This document shows, piece after piece, positions 1 through 10,944 of a stretch of DNA of 28,566 bases (position 1 is its first letter; each line of letters opens with the position of its first letter). A model generated the notes under the pieces. The model was given only the letters and a program-made list of their open reading frames with translations, searched no databases and had not been told where the DNA came from. Source of the stretch: Pelargonium nanum (lineage: Eukaryota > Streptophyta > Magnoliopsida > Geraniales > Geraniaceae); NCBI GenBank assembly GCA_036897485.1, contig JAYMTF010000896.1:1-28566 (forward strand), in the 5' to 3' direction. The translations under genes were made by a program, and so were the position numbers.

Positions 1-760
1 CTAATTGTCACCAAGGACAGAACGCGTCATACAGACGGAAAGACCACTTTTTTTTGTGGAGAAACCCTAAGGAGTAACTCTAGGAGAATCCCTAGAAAGA
101 AACCCTGAACTCAAAGTTTCAAGCTTTTAAATCTAAAAATCACTCTTTCATAAGGAATTTTTTTTTGTGTGGTAAAAATCATCTTTTTTATTGTAAGAAT
201 TTGACCATTTTTTTTTTTGAAGGAGAATTTGACCATTTTTTAAAATGCCCAAAATTCCTTCAAAAAAAATGCCCAAAATTAATTCATGTCATAATTTTGG
301 AGTTGATATGGAATTAAGCAACTTTAAAATTTTATTATACGAATCATGTTTATAACTATAGTAATTTAAATCAATCGTGTCGTTTTTGCATAAAACTTGC
401 TTGATTATCGAACACAAATTTTTCACTCCAACCGTCTCATGAATATGTGCAAAAACGTTAATTATCCAAAAAATAAAGGGCCTATATGTAAAAAGAGCAA
501 AAGATAGAGAAGTGCTATGCTACCATGATAGAGGACACACTGTTACTGTGCCATGTCTTTTGTCCTAACACACATGACAAAAAACAATAAGAGTACTCCC
601 CAATTTGCTATGGACCCTCCCTCCTCTTACCGACAAAACCAGCGGTTCAGAAACAGAGTCCATCCCCAATACGACGCCGTTCAGACCCTTAGCAGCGAAA
701 TAGCAAAAACGCGCGGGAGTGCCCAACAAAAAAGCAAAAGAACGATAGTGAGTGCTGCGA
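1..760. other. Intergenic / upstream region of the FRIGIDA-like gene
   Basis: I see no supportable coding gene here. The stretch is AT-rich with several poly-T runs and a small nested duplication around 195-285. The first 120 bases contain telo-box-like AAACCCTA and AAACCCT motifs near 62 and 103, common in plant promoters and leaders, so the far left could be the 5' region of a gene lying outside the window. The right end, near 750-830, becomes CT-rich as expected of the leader of the following gene. Confidence 0.5.
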
Positions 761-769
761 TATAACACT

Positions 770-1930
770 TGCTTTTGCTCATCTTCACTTTCCTCTTTCT
801 CTTCCACCACTCTCAATCTAGGGATTGCAGAGAGTTGCAGCCACTCACCAACCCTAATTGGAGATAATGGATTGATTATCGTTTCCACTTATTTTCCTCG
901 CAGCTTCGCCGAGCAGTTTTCGTCGCGACAATCGGGTAATTTCGCTGCAAAACGCTACCAATTGGTCCAATTCACTCTCGCTGTGCATGTTTCTTGCTAT
1001 TTTTCTAGATCGGCTCCGTTTGTTTCCTCCAAAAACTCCTCATTTCGGGAGGAAATCGAGCTCTTACTGGAAAGTTTCAGCTAATTATGGAAATGTTGTG
1101 TTTGGAAATTTATTTGCATTTTTAGTATTCATTTTTTGAATTCGTGTACTTTCTTTTCCTCAGGTTTAACTGCTTTGGTTACTCTGTAGAATCCAAGATC
1201 TCTTGATTGAGCTTGCTGGAAATTGGTAAGTTCTTCACCGTACTACCATTTTAAGAGCTAATTGTTTTTTTTTTCCTCCTCCTTATTTTGTTGCTCTTAT
1301 AGCTATCGATTGATATCTTGAATGTGCTATTTTTCTCAAATTTTGTATGTATATCATGTGATCACAAAGGCAAATTGAAACTAAGTCTGGAGCTTGGAAG
1401 AGTTAGAGGGGTTCGGTATGATGGCATATCCATGTTTTCCGGGATGGGTTTGTTTAAAGATATGGTTTACATGGCAATTGCATACTAATGTGGATAAGGG
1501 GTTAATGGTGGAATTCTTATATTTTGGAAGAACCGAGTTGAGTGTAATTAAATCTACTATGGTGCAGGATACATCATAATAGCCATGTTGTATATTTGAC
1601 ATACATTCGGGATACAAAAAAATTCAACTTTATTGACCCTAGTACCTGAGTACAGAACAGATGCTTCTGAAGTTCAGTATGGCCCATACTGATGATTTAT
1701 CCACTTATAGCTTAGATATTGCTTCCCCTCTACCCAGATTAGTAAGGCCCCATAATATACATAAGAAGTTTGTTTTATTGTAACTTACTTACTAATATGC
1801 GTGCGCGTATACTTGTTGATTGTTGTATCACACTTTCAGATATTCTTGTTTAATTTGGTAGTTTGTGCTGGTCTAATTCAAGAATCATTTTCTTTATGCT
1901 TTGCTTTTTCTTCTCTCCAGTTTTTCTGCA
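770..1930 (+). other. 5' leader of the FRIGIDA-like gene with a leader intron
   Basis: A CT-rich stretch from about 770 looks like a plant transcription start and leader. A good donor (GTAAGT) begins at 1226, and a pyrimidine-rich acceptor ends at 1920, eleven bases before the start codon at 1931, giving a leader intron of about 695 bp. A second possible intron runs from a GTAATT donor near 935-936 to a CAG acceptor at 1163. If unspliced, that part would carry an upstream ATG near 986 with an ORF of about 48 codons, plus a two-codon uORF near 868. The splice pattern is inferred from consensus only. Confidence 0.5.
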
Positions 1931-4900
1931 ATGGAAGATACATACTCAGTTGCTACACTCATAGACTCAACAACCTCTAAGATACAACAACTTCAGAAAG
2001 CATTTGCTGAACTCGAAAGCCACCGAGCTGTAACACTTAATCTAAAATGGAAAGAACTTGAACAACATTTTCATGGGCTCGAGAAGTCCTTGAAGAGACG
2101 TTTTCATGAGCTGGAGGACCAAGAAAAGGAGTATGAAAACAAAACTATGAAAGCCCAAGAGTTGTTAGTGAAGCGGGAAGCAGCTGTTGTGGCCAAGGAA
2201 CAAGCTTCATTGGAGATACTCCAAGAGAAGAGGGATGCCGCTGTATTTGCCATAAGTAATGCTCTGGAGATGCATGGGAAGGTTTCACCTGTGGAGCCTG
2301 CTGTTGTTTCCACAAATGGCCAAGGTGGGGCCCGTATTGTTGAAGAGAAGCCACCTGATGCCATGGCTGCTGCAAGTAACTCAGAAGTTCTGAAAAGTCC
2401 TAGAAATCTTAATTTTGACGTGTCTTATCCTCAGTTAATTAAACTATGTGAAGAGATGGATTCAGAGGGGCTCCATAAGTTTATATCAGATAACCGTAAG
2501 AACCTTGCTGCCATAAGGGAAGAAATTCCACTTGCCCTTAAAGCTGCAGAAAATCCAGCCCATCTCGTGCTGAACTCTCTGGAAAATTTTTATCGTACTG
2601 AAGTGCCAGCTGCAGATGGGAAGAAAGATTCATACCTGTTGGGTCTCCGACGAACCTGTATCATGTTGATGGAGTGCCTTAGCATTATGCTGACAAACCC
2701 AGATGTCACTGCTTCTGATGTAATTTCAGAAGATGTTAAAGAGCAGGCTAAGGTAATTGCTGAAGCATGGAGGCCAAATTTGGATGCCCTGGACATAGAC
2801 GCTAGCAATGGGAACTCCCTGGAGGCACATGCCTTTTTGCAACTAGTGGCCACTTTTGGCGTTGCTTCTGGTTTTGACGAGGAAGAAATATCTAGGCTAA
2901 TACCAATGGTTTCTCGTCGTCGCCAAACAGCTGACCTATGTCGTTCCCTTGGGTTGTCAGATAAAATGCCAGGTTTGTCTTCTTCCAGTTGGGTGTGGAA
3001 CCAATGTAAATTAAACTATAGTAATGTATAGGAACAAATGGAAAAATATATGTGACTAATATACCATCCTAACCAGCCATGCAATTAATCCTATTGAGAG
3101 AATGATGAGTATACGAAATGAACATTCTGGCCGCCAAATATTTCTAAAATTTTGTAGGAAGATTTACTTCTGTAGATAGGTTAATATATCTCAATTATGT
3201 ACTGGTATTATCTGCTGAATTGGGAGAATAGTAGAATCCATGGCAGTAGTTAAGTTAAATAGTTCCAAGGTGGGGTTCATTTGTAGCTTTTGACTCTAAA
3301 TGGATTACTCTGTCATGCAAACATATTTGATATCTACATCCTTCTGTTTGTATCATGGGTTGTTAGGTGACTTTGCTGCATGCAGTGATGCAGACCTAGA
3401 GGTTCCAATCTTGCAGTGCTATTGCATTTGTAACTATATATATTCTGTGATCTCTCTTTTTCTTCATTAGCTTCCCTTTCAAGAGTCTTGTTAGGATGCC
3501 AAATTTTTATATTTTCTTCTTTTGACTGTCTAGATCCCCACAAACACTTAATATATTTTTGGAAGAACTTCTGTTTATAGAATTGAGATATATTAGTATT
3601 AGGAAAAGGAGATATCATATAGTACAATCAACAAAGAGTAGAGGACAACTAGAAATACTTTAGACTAAAACTAGTATGTAGCACTAATGCATATAAAGTC
3701 CCTTAAAAAAGGAAAGGGGCAATATTAATTCATACTGATTTAGCCTCTTCCATTACTACATATTGAAAGGATGTATCCGGTATGAAGAAATGAAATGGAT
3801 GAAATCATCTACACGCTTTCATATATCTCAGTAATAACTTTCAAAGTGTTTGTGGGTTTTCAGGTGCAATTGAAGTGCTGATAAATAGTGGAAGGCAGAT
3901 TGATGCAGTTAACTTGGCTTTTGCCTTTAAGCTTACAGAGCAATTTTCACCTGTGCCTTTACTGAAGTCTTACTTGAAGGAGGCAAGGAAAGTTTCTTCA
4001 CCAACAAGACCTGGAAGCACATCTCCCACAGCACAGGTATGTTCTTTAGTCCCCAGTATAAAGCAGTTTTTCTTTTCTAGTAGGTGAGCTTAATATTTTG
4101 CTTATATATAATCACATGCCACTTCTAATTGATGAATGTCCTACGTCAAGCATAGTTCAACGTAGAAAATAACTTCAGGGAAAACATTTTCTAAAATCGA
4201 TGGAGCCTTGAGCTCCCTTTGCTATGTTTGGATCTTCAATAAGTTGAATGGAACCAAAATATTTTGGAAAAGGTTAATATGAAGTTGGTCACCTCTGAAG
4301 AACTTTTATTTTAAATTTACTCAATTCATATGCAGAGTGTTGGTTTCCCAACTACTTTTCTTCCCTCGACTTTTCCAATATCCAAATAGGAAACTGGAGA
4401 TTGATGGGTTGGACCTCCCTTTAGTAAATGATATGGAAGATTCACGAAACAGTGTTTCCATTTATTACTGTTTTTCTAATTTTGAATTTTGGAAGGGATG
4501 GTAAGCTTGTACTTGTTTACTTTTAAATTGAACTCCTAAAGAACAGGGAAGATCAATGGACTGCAAGTCTCCAATACCATTACAGCTTGTACACATTTCT
4601 AGTAGGATTTGGAAATTATTGTCTAGTACTTCTACTTCAGTTATTCTTGGGTTACCGCTGACAAATTTTACTGTTTTCAGAATGAGGTTAATGAACGAGA
4701 ACTGACTGCACTCAAGGCTGTGATCAAGTGCATTGAAGAACATAAGCTTGAGGACCAGTATCCCTTGGACCAGCTCCAAAAACAGGTTCTCCAGCTAGAG
4801 AAGGCCAAGGCGGACAGTAAAAGAGTGACTGAAGCAACAAAACCCCAGCCCAAGAGACCCCGTGCTAATGGTGTAGGATATGGACCTCGTGTTACTAATA

Positions 4901-5094
4901 TTGCTGCTGACAAGACAGTGTATCATAGAGTTCCCGATAGGTACCCGCAGTACGTATATGAAAGATCGTATGTTTACCCTGGACCTGCTGACAACCACGG
5001 CCCCTCAGTTTATGGTACTCCTACTTACAACCTTCCTGCTCAGGGCAACTACTTCGGAAATGGTTACCAGTACCAAGCTCCATATCTTTACTAG
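1931..5094 (+). CDS. FRL3: FRIGIDA-like protein (FRL3 type)
   Basis: Coding exons are 1931-2972, 3864-4036 and 4681-5094, with GT-AG introns and matching phases, giving 542 residues, close to Arabidopsis FRL3 as I recall it. The start MEDTYS lies 11 bases after the leader-intron acceptor. Residues about 15-105 are a charged heptad-like coiled coil. From about residue 155 runs the FRIGIDA domain, with blocks such as YPQLIKLCEEMDSEGLHKF, PLALKAAENPAHLVLNSLE and GRQIDAVNLAFAFKLTEQF; the second intron-exon junction falls just before the last block. The C-terminal tail is rich in Tyr, Pro and Gly and is probably disordered. The family includes FRIGIDA, a scaffold for activating the floral repressor FLC, but many FRL proteins have no proven flowering role, so function beyond nuclear regulator or scaffold is inference. 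FRL3 versus another FRL subgroup is the main uncertainty. Confidence 0.9.
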
Positions 5095-5740
5095 GTAGTG
5101 AAGACTAAAAGACTAAGACGGTGGGAAGGTGACTTTGATCCTTTCTTTTAACTGCTAGTTTTAAGTTTTAACCTCAATCTATGGATGGTGCAGTGTATTA
5201 ATGCATTTAGAATTTTAAGATAAAAAAAGACCAAAAAAGAAGAAAAAGATGCCTCGTTAATTTCTAAATTGTTGTACAAACTGATAATTTGATGTTCTAA
5301 TATGCTGTGTTTTTAATTTAGAATCTTATTCCTATTTTGTATATGTTCACAGTTGATCCATGGATGCTTTGAGTTCAGAATTTTAGATTGTTTTTTTGGC
5401 TGAGGATTTGAAACAATAATTTGGTTTGAGTTTGTTTCATTTACCAACTTGAATCGTTTGTCTTTCTTTGTTTCTTTGGATGTTCTTGATTTTGAAGCTA
5501 ATTCGGTAGAGTAGAAACTACAGGAACCTTTATACCATGTTAAATTTAAATAATTGGGCTACAATACAATGGTTTGAGTTTTCACTACTAAAAGGTCAAC
5601 CTTATTAGTAGGGTTTCACTTGCACCATTATATGTAGCCACTTAACTTTATATTTTTCCGATGTGGGACACATCGCCCACTTCAACTTGCAAAACAAACA
5701 AGATTCGGGATTGGGGAAGAAAATTTCACTATTTACTTAC
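5095..5740. other. 3' end of the FRIGIDA-like gene and intergenic DNA
   Basis: This AT-rich sequence follows the TAG at 5092-5094. It should contain the 3' UTR and polyadenylation region; no single clear AATAAA signal stands out. No ORF of coding character is visible on either strand. Confidence 0.45.
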
Positions 5741-5951
5741 TACATCGTTTTCAAAATAAGTGTCTTGTTCGAGTTGTATTTTCGTCCAAAAAGTAATTGT
5801 ATTGTTTCATTTTGTAAGAATTTACTTATGCATGAATTATGAACCATGTTCTTGTAATAAACTTTTTTAAATTTTTTGAGAACGTGTGTCCATGAGAATG
5901 AAAAATTAAATGTACGGTGACTTTCTCATTTTAATTTTTCAAAATAGAAAG
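5741..5951. mobile_element. Degenerate Stowaway-like MITE
   Basis: The left part (TTTTCAAAATAAGTGTCTTG near 5748) matches the end of the Stowaway-like element at 22338-22545. Both also share interior blocks: GCATGAATTAT, and TTAATTTTT followed by CAAAATAGAAAG. The right inverted repeat present in the other copy (GGACACTTATTTTGAGA) is missing here, so this is a decayed or truncated copy. It lies directly upstream of the STR4A promoter. Confidence 0.55.
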
Positions 5952-5969
5952 GTATAATTCTTTTCCCAA

Positions 5970-6049
5970 TGGGCTTTTACTGGCACATGTTTATAGATAC
6001 AGGCCCAATTTACAATTAGCCCAGCCCAAATAATTGATTTACTGGCCCA
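5970..6049. promoter_or_regulatory. Cluster of five site II (TGGGCY) elements upstream of STR4A
   Basis: TGGGCT or TGGGCC occurs at 5970-5975, 6002-6007, 6018-6023, 6023-6028 and 6044-6049, the last four as reverse complements. This is 55-135 bases before the start codon at 6103. Site II elements are bound by TCP-family factors and are common in promoters of plant organelle-related and growth genes. The motif count is seen directly; the regulatory role is inferred. Confidence 0.55.
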
Positions 6050-6102
6050 CTACTGGCTTTTACTAGTACTTATCATCTTCCTCGCGATCTCTGGTTCAGA
6101 CA

Positions 6103-8936
6103 ATGATGGAGTCTCTTTCCTCACTTCTCTTCCCTATCCCATCTCTCTTTAAACCTCACACACCAACTTCGCTATCTTCCAATTCACACCAAACCCATTT
6201 TCGCTACACTTCAAGAGCCACTCTGGTTCCCAGAACCCACGCTCCAAAGCTTCACCAAAACCTCAAAACCACCCCTCCATTTCTCCAAAATTTGGCAAAA
6301 ACCCAACTTTCTCTTACCGTAATCGAGCTCCTGAATTCACTTCCCAGCTATGCCTCCGAAGATTTTGTCTCAAATGAGCAAGCTTCGGACAGAATAGACT
6401 TGGAATATATATTGGTCTCTATTGATGATTTTTTCAACAGGTACCCATTTTTTGTTGCAGGCTGTGCATTCATTTGGCTTGTTGTTGTACCTGTAGCCGA
6501 ATATTACTTGAGCAAATTCAAGTTTATAACTGCCCTCAAAGCATTTCGTATGCTCAAGGAAGACCCAAATGTGCAGCTCCTGGATATTAGGGACAAGAAG
6601 AGTTTGGAGTCTTTGGGGTCTCCTAATTTGAAGATTTTGAATAAAAGTGTGGTGCAAGTTGAGTACTCTGAGGAAGATGAAGATGGGTTCTTGAAGAATG
6701 TGCTGGAGAGCTTTCCTGACCCTGCAAATACCAGTATCTGTATACTGGACACGTAAGTGTGAGAACTTGCTTTCAAAACTTTTATAAATGTAGTTCTTGT
6801 ATGCTACAATTTCAAGATGATTGCTTTACTTTCTCTGAGAATTGGGTGAATTGTATAGTTGGAGTTGATATAGTATCTGAGGACTGTACATTGGAGCAAA
6901 TATAGAAAATGAGACTATGTTACAAATGCTTATAGCTATAGAGTAATGGAAATTCAAATGGAAAATTTACTTGTCGTGTAAAGAAATGTGTACGTATTGT
7001 TTATGGAGGATTGGTATTTTAATGAGCATACTTCAGTTTTGATTCAGAAACAAGTTTGTGAATTTGATATCGGGTAGAGGCTAGATTGATATCTTTCACA
7101 TTTGGCTTCTTGGCTAAACATTGTTGTCTACTTGTATTATGCTAGTGAAGAATATACTTGGTTTATCAATCAAGATTCTCTGCTCATATAAGCTATGTAC
7201 ACCTTTTTTTTTTCACTTGGAAACTAGGTTGCTAATTGGCCTAAAACAAATCAGATAGCTTTCTAGTCCTGTTGTATGTTTTGACATGTTCTAAAATTTT
7301 GCTTCCTTTTTTCTTATATTTTATGCCTATAATTTCATTTTTATTTTCCCTTTTTGCGTGTAAGGTAGTTTGGATGACAACTCCATCAAGGTGGCTGAGT
7401 TATTGTCCAAGAATGGTTTCAAGATGGCTTATGCAATTAAGGGTGGGGTCAAAGGAACAAAAGGGTGGTTGGTATGCTACACTATCCTTTCTTCTTCGTT
7501 TTACTGTTCTATGTTTGCAGTCTTCAGGCCTCAGTGGATTAGCCAAAAAGTTGTATTTTCTGACTTCCTCTACTCCAAAATGAATGTCTATTTTTACATT
7601 TTTTTTTGTATAACTTATGGATACATTAGTTAGAAATGGACTTTCATGCATAACTAACTAAACAATTAGGAAAGTAGACACTCATTTTGCGACAAAGGGA
7701 GTAACATCTACTCATTCAAATACCATAAAACTTTATCTAAGAGAGTATGCTCACTAGATACAAATGTTTCTTCAACTTTAATGCATAACTAACTAACCAA
7801 TTAGGAAAGTGGACACTCATTTTGCGACAAAGGGAGTAACATATACTCATTCAAATACCATAAAACTTTATCTAAGAGAGTATGCTCACTAGATAAATGC
7901 TTCTTCAACTGCTCACTAGATACAAATGCTTGTTCAACTCCCATCAAGGACCTGTTGTTAACAATTTAAGGTGAAGCTTTTACCTATCACTTGATGAGTG
8001 GTAGTTAATTGGTCATGACTCTAGAAATCCAGAAAATGGTGTCATGAATTCTGTTTGTCTTGATATGAAAGAGCAAGCCAGTTTTTTTGTCTTTTGATTG
8101 ACGTGCTTTAGTAGAGCTTGTGCAGAAAGGTGACCTTTATGTTTTGGGAAATTGTTTTAATCAGGTTATGCATTTACTTTATTTTGCAGGCAATACAGGA
8201 AACATTATTGCCACCTTCAATGCATATATCCAGCAATAAGAAAACAAAAAGAAAGAAAAAACTTGAGACAAATGGAGGGATTGTTCAACTAAGTGAACAA
8301 AAGGATCAAGCTTCCTCTTCTACAAGTGTCCCTGTTGGAGAAAGCCAAAGGATAGATGTTGAACATGGAAACGAATCCACAAATTCCACCCCAGTTAAAA
8401 TCTCCTCTAGATCATCTTCTCCTTACCCTAATGTATGTTCTCTCACTCCGGAGTTTGTGTTATATAAGCATATGATGAGTTGGAAAAATACATCTGAAAT
8501 ATGAAACAGGAACAAACATAAAACTAATTGGAGTGTGTTACACAGCAAAACATCACTCTGTTAAGTAATAAACAGTAATTGTAATCATTGTGTGTTCGAG
8601 TTTTACTATTGACTCATGTTATAGGATGGAGTTCTGCTTCAAAGTATAGTCTAAAGTTTCATACATATTCGAGTAGATGAATCAAAAATTTTCAATACAA
8701 CTAAACTGCTTGATTCTTGAGTAGCTCAATGAACGGATTCTCTTACCGATATAAAAATTGAAATTTGATGGATTCTTGATGTAGAATCACAGCCTTTATA
8801 TTTCTGAAGCAGCATGAAGCCATGAACACATCTCTTCTTTGCATTTTGGGTAATGACTTTCATTTGTTCTTTTTGGATGCAGTATCCAGATCTGAAACCA
8901 CCATCTTCCCCAACTCCATCAAAGCCTCAGGATTAA
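6103..8936 (+). CDS. STR4A: Rhodanese-like domain protein 4A type (TROL family), chloroplast
   Basis: Exons are 6103-6752, 7369-7471, 8190-8432 and 8883-8936, all GT-AG, giving 349 residues. Residues 1 to about 70 are Ser/Thr/Pro-rich with few acidic residues, as in a chloroplast transit peptide. One membrane segment lies at about 115-137. A rhodanese-like fold follows (about 143-252), with NVQLLDIRDKKSLESLGSPN and ending AYAIKGGVKGTKGWL. The active-loop position reads ILDTLDDNS, with Asp where active rhodaneses have Cys, so sulfurtransferase activity is unlikely, as for TROL. A Lys-rich linker (268-275) and a Ser-rich stretch precede the tail YPDLKPPSSPTPSKPQD, which resembles the FNR membrane-recruitment motif of TROL and Tic62. 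It probably sits in the thylakoid or envelope membrane. The length is nearer STR4A than the longer TROL. Translation could start at Met1 or Met2. Confidence 0.88.
7646..7940. repeat. 135-bp tandem duplication with MITE-end sequence in STR4A intron 2
   Basis: Copy 1 spans 7646-7780 and copy 2 spans 7781-7910, with only a few substitutions and short deletions. A third partial unit of about 30 bp (7911-7940) repeats the GCTCACTAGATACAAATG part. Each full unit contains GACACTCATTTTGCGACAA followed by AGGGAGTA, which resembles the right terminal repeat of a Stowaway-type MITE. No matching left terminus was seen nearby, so this looks like a MITE remnant that was later duplicated in tandem inside the intron. 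Confidence 0.85.
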
Positions 8937-9685
8937 CTTACACCTACTTGGCTCAAAGCCCATCATGTGCTTGTTTCTCTGGATTGTAATTAATTTATTC
9001 AATTCCATTTTTGTCAAGGTTCAGTTATGGTTATATTATTTATGTAAGATAACATACAATATTGATGTCATTGCTAATTCTATTGTGATGAGACTTAACC
9101 TTTACCAGTGTCAGCCCAAGCTATTCCTTTCTCTTGTAATAAAGAAAAAACATGTTATATTCTAGATTTTGCATTTGCTTTACTGGAGGACAAAAATACA
9201 AATGGCTTTTTGGCTCTTATATGTATTTCAATTCTTTCCATACCATACAAATTTTTCTGTATTTGCCAATATTATATACAAATTAGAAGCTCTTTGCTAG
9301 ACAACACTACTTTGATGTCAAAAGTGTGAACATTAGAAAATAGAAATAGTTGCTTGAACACAACTGAACAATACATTCCAATCGTGGCACAAACCGTCAT
9401 TTATTTTTAAACAAAGCGATTTCAGACTGCCAAACATCATTTTCATAAGATATTAGTACATCAAAAGTACTTAAGTTGAGTGATGACAAGGTACCTAAGA
9501 ATTAGATAAAACTGTAAATATACTATATGCACCTATTGCTCGCACCAGAGCTACATAATTCAGGCTTATAGAACTTGAACATCACTATATATTCGATTAT
9601 ACAGAGAGACTGCTGTTTGAGCACATCTAACTTCCTCCTAAGCATCATCATCTTCTTCAGGGTTGTGAGCACATCTAGTATCCTC
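8937..9685. other. Convergent 3' region between STR4A and the elongation factor gene
   Basis: No gene is apparent. An AATAAA at 9138-9143 on the + strand, about 200 bases after the STR4A stop, is a plausible polyadenylation signal. The right end holds the 3' UTR of the minus-strand elongation factor gene, including the distal copy of a 48-bp duplication (9619-9666). Confidence 0.5.
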
Positions 9686-9714
9686 CTAAGCACCATCATC
9701 TTCTTCCGGGTTGT
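9619..9714 (-). repeat. 48-bp tandem duplication across a stop codon
   Basis: Two adjacent 48-bp units, 9667-9714 and 9619-9666, differ at only a few positions. On the minus strand the first contains the last codons of the elongation factor gene (NPEEDDGA and TAG) and 26 bases of trailer. The second repeats this with NPEEDDDA and its own TAG in the same frame. Because the unit is a multiple of three, both stops are in frame, and the authentic stop is the upstream one. Confidence 0.9.
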
Positions 9715-10944
9715 TAACTCGTTCACATTCATCAATCCATTCGCTGTATCTGCAAGATGATATTTAGATTCATCAAAATCCATTCAATACAGGATGATAA
9801 AACACACGCGCACAGGTTGTCGGAACTTACACGTCTATTGGCTCTGACAAAGCTGCAAAAACAATGTGGAGGATGAGTCAGTTTATGAAAAGAATATCCA
9901 TAGACTATTGAGAAAATAAAATAAAATATAATATGACATAAATCTTCATAATTCAAATGAATGTAATAGAGAGAACCATCCTCAATCATCCATGGTTCAA
10001 TTATTCAGGCAACTATGTTTTTAATAGCTGTTTTATATCAACTCCAATCTGAAAGAAAACCTAACACAAAGAAGAGAATGGGTCCATCATTTTCCATTAT
10101 TATATTGCTCATTATTATATTGCTCCTCAAGCACAAGCACTTTGCTTAAGGAACTAAGAATCAGAACCACACAAAATATGCCAATTCATAAAGCATCTCG
10201 TGTGTTAGGCATACTATCTATAAGTAGATTAAGATTGAGTCAATCAAGGACTGTGCATGCAAAAGTAACATCTTGACCAGCATGTTAAAAACATACCCCA
10301 AACATTCATACCACAGAAAAGCAAAGACTTAGCAACATACCTGTGATGGTAGTGCTGAAACTTTCTTGGCATATCCCACATATGGCTTCTCCGATCAAGT
10401 TCTTCATGTCACTGAAAGCAAGAAAAATTGTAAAGATGATTGGGAAAAGATGAACAATTAATTAGTTAGTAAATGCGTTGCAGAAATATTTGCATCTAGA
10501 AGCTTCCCAGTTGCCAAAAACCATGAAGATGACAACTTTATTTCTTCATTTCATTTTAATTCTCTCATCTTTTATCTTCCGTACTCCTAAACTAGACCAG
10601 ATAGTGCACTTTTGAACTGAATGTTCTGACTTTTCTTCAAGTCTTCAAGACCCAAATTCATTGAAGAAATTTATCAGTTCTCAGAAGTAGTTAATTCGTA
10701 CAAAATACAAAGGATCTAATAAATACAAAATTTCCATAAATACAAAAGATCTAATAAATTCAAAATTTCCATACGTTTTCCGCAGAAGGCGCTACAATAG
10801 AATAAAAACAAAAACCAGCAAATATACTTACATGCGGCATTCAACACTTGTTCCGTGGTTGCAGAAAGGACAGCTAAAGACAGTATCAAGCTTGTCCATC
10901 CGCTTCTTCGGAGGTGGCTTTGCCCTTGACTTCCTCTTCCCCAT
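9686..10944 (-). CDS. ELOF1: Transcription elongation factor 1 homologue (ELOF1 / Elf1 family)
   Basis: On the minus strand the exons are 10832-10944, 10341-10411, 9831-9852 and 9686-9749, giving 89 residues, the usual size of plant Elf1 proteins. It starts [20 protein letters not shown], a basic tail likely to contact nucleic acid or act in nuclear import. A four-cysteine zinc ribbon follows: Cys25 and Cys28 in SCPFCNHG, and Cys49 and Cys52 in [10 protein letters not shown]. The end, [21 protein letters not shown], is the conserved Elf1 C-terminal part, then a short acidic tail. Family members bind elongating RNA polymerase II and help passage through chromatin; that role is transferred from yeast and animals. 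The third coding exon is only 22 nt. The gene is divergent from ATG10. Confidence 0.95.

Noticed and set aside
9523..9783. Repetitive 86-codon minus-strand ORF ([13 protein letters not shown] repeats)
   Set aside because: It is an out-of-frame reading through the last elongation factor exon and its 48-bp duplication, not a protein.
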